From Rhodococcus sp. H36-A4 (GTDB taxonomy: Bacteria; Actinomycetota; Actinomycetes; Mycobacteriales; Mycobacteriaceae): DNA of 64,000 bases. Location: positions 62,001 through 126,000 of the forward strand of contig NZ_JAPVLQ010000002.1 of NCBI RefSeq assembly GCF_027158005.1, in the 5' to 3' direction. The notes below the pieces were generated by a model. The model saw only the letters and a program-made list of their open reading frames with translations. It made no database searches and was not told where the DNA came from. The position numbers were made by a program, and so were the translations under genes. This document shows positions 61,195-64,000 of this stretch, one piece after another. Position 1 is the first letter of the stretch; each line of letters begins with the position of its first letter.

Positions 61195-62535
61195 ATGGAA
61201 AACACAGGAGTGGAGCCTGCGGAACGACCAGGCTCAGCAGGAGTGGAGCCTGCGGAACGACCAGGCTCAGCAGGAGTGGAGCCTGCGGAACGACCAGGCT
61301 CAGCAGGAGTGGAGCCTGCGGAACGACCAGGCTCAGCAGGAGTGGAGCCTGCGGAACGACCGGATGGGTCAGGAGTGGAGCATCGGTCGCTGGATCGGTT
61401 GCTGCGCATGTTCGGACGGTTCGTCGGTACGGGATATGTCATATATTTTGCGCTGCTGTTCTCCGAGTTGGTGCGGACGGCGAATCTGACGGCATGGTGG
61501 TGGCCTCCGTTCGCCGGTGTCACGGTGTTCGGTTCCGGCGTCTTACTGGGTCTGGCAACGTTTTTGACCGATATCCGCTGGACTCGGGTCGCGGCGAGTG
61601 TGGCTGCGATTTCGTACCTGGTCGCTGTCTGTACATGGGTTGTGGCGTGGGACGGGATATCGTTCGATGTGGCCGGGCACTATCTGTCGACGTTTCCTGG
61701 TCTTGCAACTCTCGCTGCTGCGCTTGTGTGGCGTCCGGGTGTGGTGGCTGCGTATCTGGTTACCGTGGTGTTCGTCATTCAGTGGTCCAATGCACGTGTC
61801 CGGCAACCGTTCGTCGAACCGACTTTGTTCGCGGACATTGCTTTCGCCGTCATGTTCTGCACCATTTTCGTTGCCGCTTTGCTCGGTGCGTTGCGCACGG
61901 CACGCATTCTCGATGACACCATCGCTGCAACTCAGGCCAATGCTGCGAGCGCCGCTGCTGCGGCGGCCCGTGACGTCGAACGGGAGCGGTTCGACGCGCT
62001 CATTCACGACGGGGTGATGTCTTCGCTGCTGTCGGTGGCTCGCCAGGGCCGTACCGAGTCCGTGGCGAGGCAGGCCAGGGCGACGCTCGACCAGATGGAT
62101 GCATTGCGTAGCTACTCCGTCGACAGTCGGTTCGACAGGGTGAATGCGATCGCGCATCTGCGCGCGGCAGCTACGGACGCCGACGAGTCCGTGTCGATCG
62201 AGGTCGGTGGGACGTCCGACCCGGGCACGACGTATCCGGCGGAGGCTGTTCGCGCCACTGGGGCAGCGCTGGCCGAGGCAGTCCGCAACAGCGTCAAGCA
62301 TGCAGGCGAGGGGGCCTCCCGGATGGTGTCGGTGACTGCCGAGTCGGGTCGGCTTGCAGTGTCGGTGTCCGATGACGGCGCCGGGTTCGATCCCGATTCC
62401 ATCCCACCGCATCGGCTGGGTGTCGCGGTGAGCATTCACGGTCGGATGCGGCAACTCGACGGGGGGTCTGCCGTGGTCTTCAGTGCGGCCGGTGCTGGGA
62501 CGACGGTGCATCTTCAGTGGGAAGCGCTCGCGTGA
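61195..62535 (+). CDS. Sensor histidine kinase (NarL/HisKA_3-like) with repeat-coded N-terminus
   Basis: 446 residues from ATG 61195 (GGAGGG directly upstream; GTG 61162 gives 11 more). The first ~60 residues are a repeat of GVEPAERPGSA encoded by an R1 array. Then come six membrane helices (about 75-250), a HisKA_3-type dimerisation helix (ERFDALIHDGVMSSLLSVAR, phospho-acceptor His) and an HATPase domain (EAVRNSVKHAGEG, SVSDDGAGFDPDSIPPHRLGV). The G boxes look functional. Stop overlaps the next start (GTGA). No response regulator is within the window. A cytoplasmic Pro/Glu repeat of this kind is unusual for the family. Confidence 0.9.
   Translation: MENTGVEPAERPGSAGVEPAERPGSAGVEPAERPGSAGVEPAERPGSAGVEPAERPDGSGVEHRSLDRLLRMFGRFVGTGYVIYFALLFSELVRTANLTAWWWPPFAGVTVFGSGVLLGLATFLTDIRWTRVAASVAAISYLVAVCTWVVAWDGISFDVAGHYLSTFPGLATLAAALVWRPGVVAAYLVTVVFVIQWSNARVRQPFVEPTLFADIAFAVMFCTIFVAALLGALRTARILDDTIAATQANAASAAAAAARDVERERFDALIHDGVMSSLLSVARQGRTESVARQARATLDQMDALRSYSVDSRFDRVNAIAHLRAAATDADESVSIEVGGTSDPGTTYPAEAVRATGAALAEAVRNSVKHAGEGASRMVSVTAESGRLAVSVSDDGAGFDPDSIPPHRLGVAVSIHGRMRQLDGGSAVVFSAAGAGTTVHLQWEALA
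61206..61386 (+). repeat. Tandem 33-bp repeat, family R1, locus 3 (five copies plus a partial)
   Basis: Copies start at 61206, 61239, 61272, 61305 and 61338, then a partial copy at 61371. Core AGGAGTGGAGCCTGCGG differs from loci 1 and 2 by one base, and the adjoining AACGAC replaces AGTGAC. The 33-bp period keeps frame and encodes an 11-residue repeat. Confidence 0.97.
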
Positions 62536-63593
62536 AGTTTCTCCGATGGCCTTCTCATGACGCGGAACGTCAGGACGTTCGTGACCTCCTCGGGATGCGT
62601 TCGCGCACTGCATATTTCATTGTCCTTCTGTTCTCTGCAGCGTGCCTGATCAGCGCCGTGACGACAGCGCCACCGGGGGTGAATTTCATTCCGCTGGCGT
62701 TGGCTGTCCTCATCAATGTGACCAGTTCACTGGTCTTGCTCACTGCACCGGGAGATCCACTCCCACTGCGGTATTCGTACCCATTGATGCTTTCCGGCCC
62801 GGTCGCGCTGTGGCTGGTCTTCGCGGTGATACCCGTCCCGGCAACCAATCCGCTGCAGACGTGGCCGCTCGGCGCATCAGTGGCGATTTACACGTTCATG
62901 TGCGTTCGGGGCAGGACATTGCTGGCCTGGATCGGTCTCGTCTCGCTCATCGGGTCCTCGGTACTGTGGGCCGTGGTCCGTGGCCAGGGCGCGGCGTACG
63001 GGTTGTCCTTCAGCCTGATCAACGCGGCACCGTTGCTGATGTCGACGTTCTTCGCATTCACCATTCGTCCGCTTGCACGGTCGATTTTCGAACTACGCCG
63101 CCAATCCACGATGAGGATCGCGACCGAGGCCGCTGCGTCGGCGGTCCTCGAGGAGCGCGACGCGCAACTGGAACGTCTGGACGAGCTTGCTCGGCCCCTG
63201 CTCGAGCGGACGGCGGCCGGTCCCGACCTCGGGCCCGATGAAGAACTGGCGTGCATAGTGCTCGAAGCCGATCTGCGAGATTCTCTTCGTGCTCGCGGGC
63301 TCCTCGACTCTCGGCTCCAGGAGTCTGTTCGAGCGGCGCGGATCCGTGGTGTCACGGTGGTGCTCCTCGACGATCGATCCGACGCCTTCCTCGCGTCGGA
63401 TATTCGTACGGTCATGATGACGTCGGCGGTGGAGTACATCGACCGAATCGAGAGTGGCACTGCGACAGTGCGATTGCTTCCTGCCGGCCGTGAGGTCTTG
63501 GCGACCATTCTCGTCGATGGCGAACAGACGTATCGAGTCGAGTACGCGCCTGATGGTTCGTCGACGACACCTGACGAGGATGCGCTTCGCTGA
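62532..63593 (+). CDS. Membrane protein, kinase-like partner without catalytic motifs
   Basis: 353 residues from GTG 62532, overlapping the sensor-kinase stop (GTGA). Six membrane helices (about 28-175), then a coiled-coil-like helix (STMRIATEAAASAVLEERDAQLERLDELARPLLERTA) and a small alpha/beta region (ARIRGVTVVLLDDRSDAF...VTVRLLPAGREVLATILVDG). The layout mimics a sensor kinase, but no phospho-acceptor His and no HATPase N/G boxes are present. It may be a degenerate kinase acting as a regulator or heteromer partner of the preceding kinase. No family assigned. Confidence 0.75.
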   Translation: MKFLRWPSHDAERQDVRDLLGMRSRTAYFIVLLFSAACLISAVTTAPPGVNFIPLALAVLINVTSSLVLLTAPGDPLPLRYSYPLMLSGPVALWLVFAVIPVPATNPLQTWPLGASVAIYTFMCVRGRTLLAWIGLVSLIGSSVLWAVVRGQGAAYGLSFSLINAAPLLMSTFFAFTIRPLARSIFELRRQSTMRIATEAAASAVLEERDAQLERLDELARPLLERTAAGPDLGPDEELACIVLEADLRDSLRARGLLDSRLQESVRAARIRGVTVVLLDDRSDAFLASDIRTVMMTSAVEYIDRIESGTATVRLLPAGREVLATILVDGEQTYRVEYAPDGSSTTPDEDALR

Positions 63594-63691
63594 CTCGGGT
63601 ACCTCCTATCTCCGCGTCACGAACGCTCGACGGTTATGGTGCTCACGAGGCACGGGCCACATCGGGCCGCCAACAGCGAAGGGATTCGTCA

Positions 63692-64000
63692 GTGGAGATT
63701 TCGGGAACAGCAGCGCTGGTCACAGGAGGCGCGTCGGGCCTCGGGGCTGCGACGGCCAAGCGTCTCGCCGATGCGGGCGTCACGGTATTCGGCCTCGATC
63801 TGGCTCAGTCCATCGAGCGTGCGGGTGACAGCGTCCCGGCCGGGGTGACGTTGATCCCTGCCGACGTCACGAGCGAGGCCGAGGTCGAGGCGGCTCTGGA
63901 CAAGATTGCCGAAGCGGGCGTACCGCTCCGCATCGTGGTGAACTGCGCCGGCGTCGGCTGGGCAGGACGCATTTTGTCCAAGAAGGGCCCGCACGACCTG
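63692..64000 (+). CDS. Short-chain dehydrogenase/reductase, N-terminal part (runs off window)
   Basis: The first 103 codons from GTG 63692 (GAAGGG upstream). The Rossmann motif TGGASGLGAATAKRLADAG, the Asp that selects NAD(H) in FGLDLAQS, the DVTSEAEVEAAL stretch and NCAGVGWAGRILSKKGP agree with SDRs of the 3-hydroxyacyl-CoA dehydrogenase type 2 group. The catalytic YxxxK is beyond the window. Divergent function is possible; fatty-acid or lipid turnover is the most likely. Confidence 0.88.
   Translation, partial: MEISGTAALVTGGASGLGAATAKRLADAGVTVFGLDLAQSIERAGDSVPAGVTLIPADVTSEAEVEAALDKIAEAGVPLRIVVNCAGVGWAGRILSKKGPHDL

Overview
The window comes from a high-GC mycolic-acid actinomycete, most likely Rhodococcus or a close Nocardiaceae relative. 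It carries a complete mycolyl-arabinogalactan locus (three mycolyltransferases, aftB, ubiA, a PAP2 phosphatase, glfT2, glf). From memory, the backbone gene order follows the Mycobacterium tuberculosis segment from about Rv3803c to Rv3848: fbp, aftB, ubiA, glfT2, glf, PGRP amidase, HAD hydrolase, plsC, serS, septum-formation protein, metallopeptidase, phosphatase, pheA, DUF2470 protein, LCP protein, ferritin, glpQ1, membrane protein, sodA. GTG/TTG starts, overlapping ATGA/GTGA junctions and -10 boxes sitting just ahead of start codons (leaderless messages) also fit this group.

Layout. Positions 1-12,800 (minus strand) hold a lipoprotein fragment, three secreted mycolyltransferases, aftB-ubiA-PAP2-glfT2-glf in overlapping order, then cobM-cobF. 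12,950-15,067 is a secreted peptidoglycan amidase with LGFP repeats. 15,100-19,400 is an accessory scar: a decayed tyrosine integrase, a decayed Mu/TniA-type transposase, an acetyltransferase and two unrecognised genes. 19,415-35,730 holds a HAD hydrolase and the main accessory locus: an 11.4-kb three-module NRPS (C-A-T-E, C-A-T, C-A-T-TE) directly followed by a three-gene DrrA-type ABC exporter, a CPBP protease and a SnoaL-like protein. 35,800-42,500 holds plsC, a lipoprotein, a membrane protein, an NDH-2-like oxidoreductase, serS, an ankyrin protein, a septum-formation protein and a small metallopeptidase, interspersed with three copies of a ~53-bp palindromic repeat. 42,600-46,900 is a second accessory block: cbtBA under a cobalamin riboswitch, a variant histidine phosphatase, and a PE-PPE-EspG cassette with no ESX core genes beside it. 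46,900-58,600 holds a phosphatase-pheA pair, an iron-box-controlled DUF2470 gene, a CPBP protein, an LCP ligase, ferritin, a DUF5926 protein, glpQ1, a DUF4328 membrane protein, rhodanese, an LLM oxidoreductase and an acyltransferase-3. 58,860-64,000 holds sodA, a small conserved protein, a GDT1-type exporter under a yybP-ykoY (Mn2+) riboswitch, a sensor kinase with a kinase-like partner, and the start of an SDR.

Themes. Much of the window builds or anchors the cell wall: galactan polymerisation, arabinan donor and capping, mycolate transfer, LCP ligation, PG amidase. A second theme is metal handling: two IdeR/DtxR-like boxes (ferritin, DUF2470 gene), a cobalamin riboswitch on cobalt uptake genes, and a Mn riboswitch on an exporter near a superoxide dismutase whose residue 145 is the Mn-type Gln. 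The most novel material is the NRPS/exporter locus, the orphan PE-PPE-EspG cassette and two dispersed repeat families, one of which supplies the last codons and stop of cobF, abuts the glpQ1 stop, and encodes an 11-residue repeat at the start of a sensor kinase.
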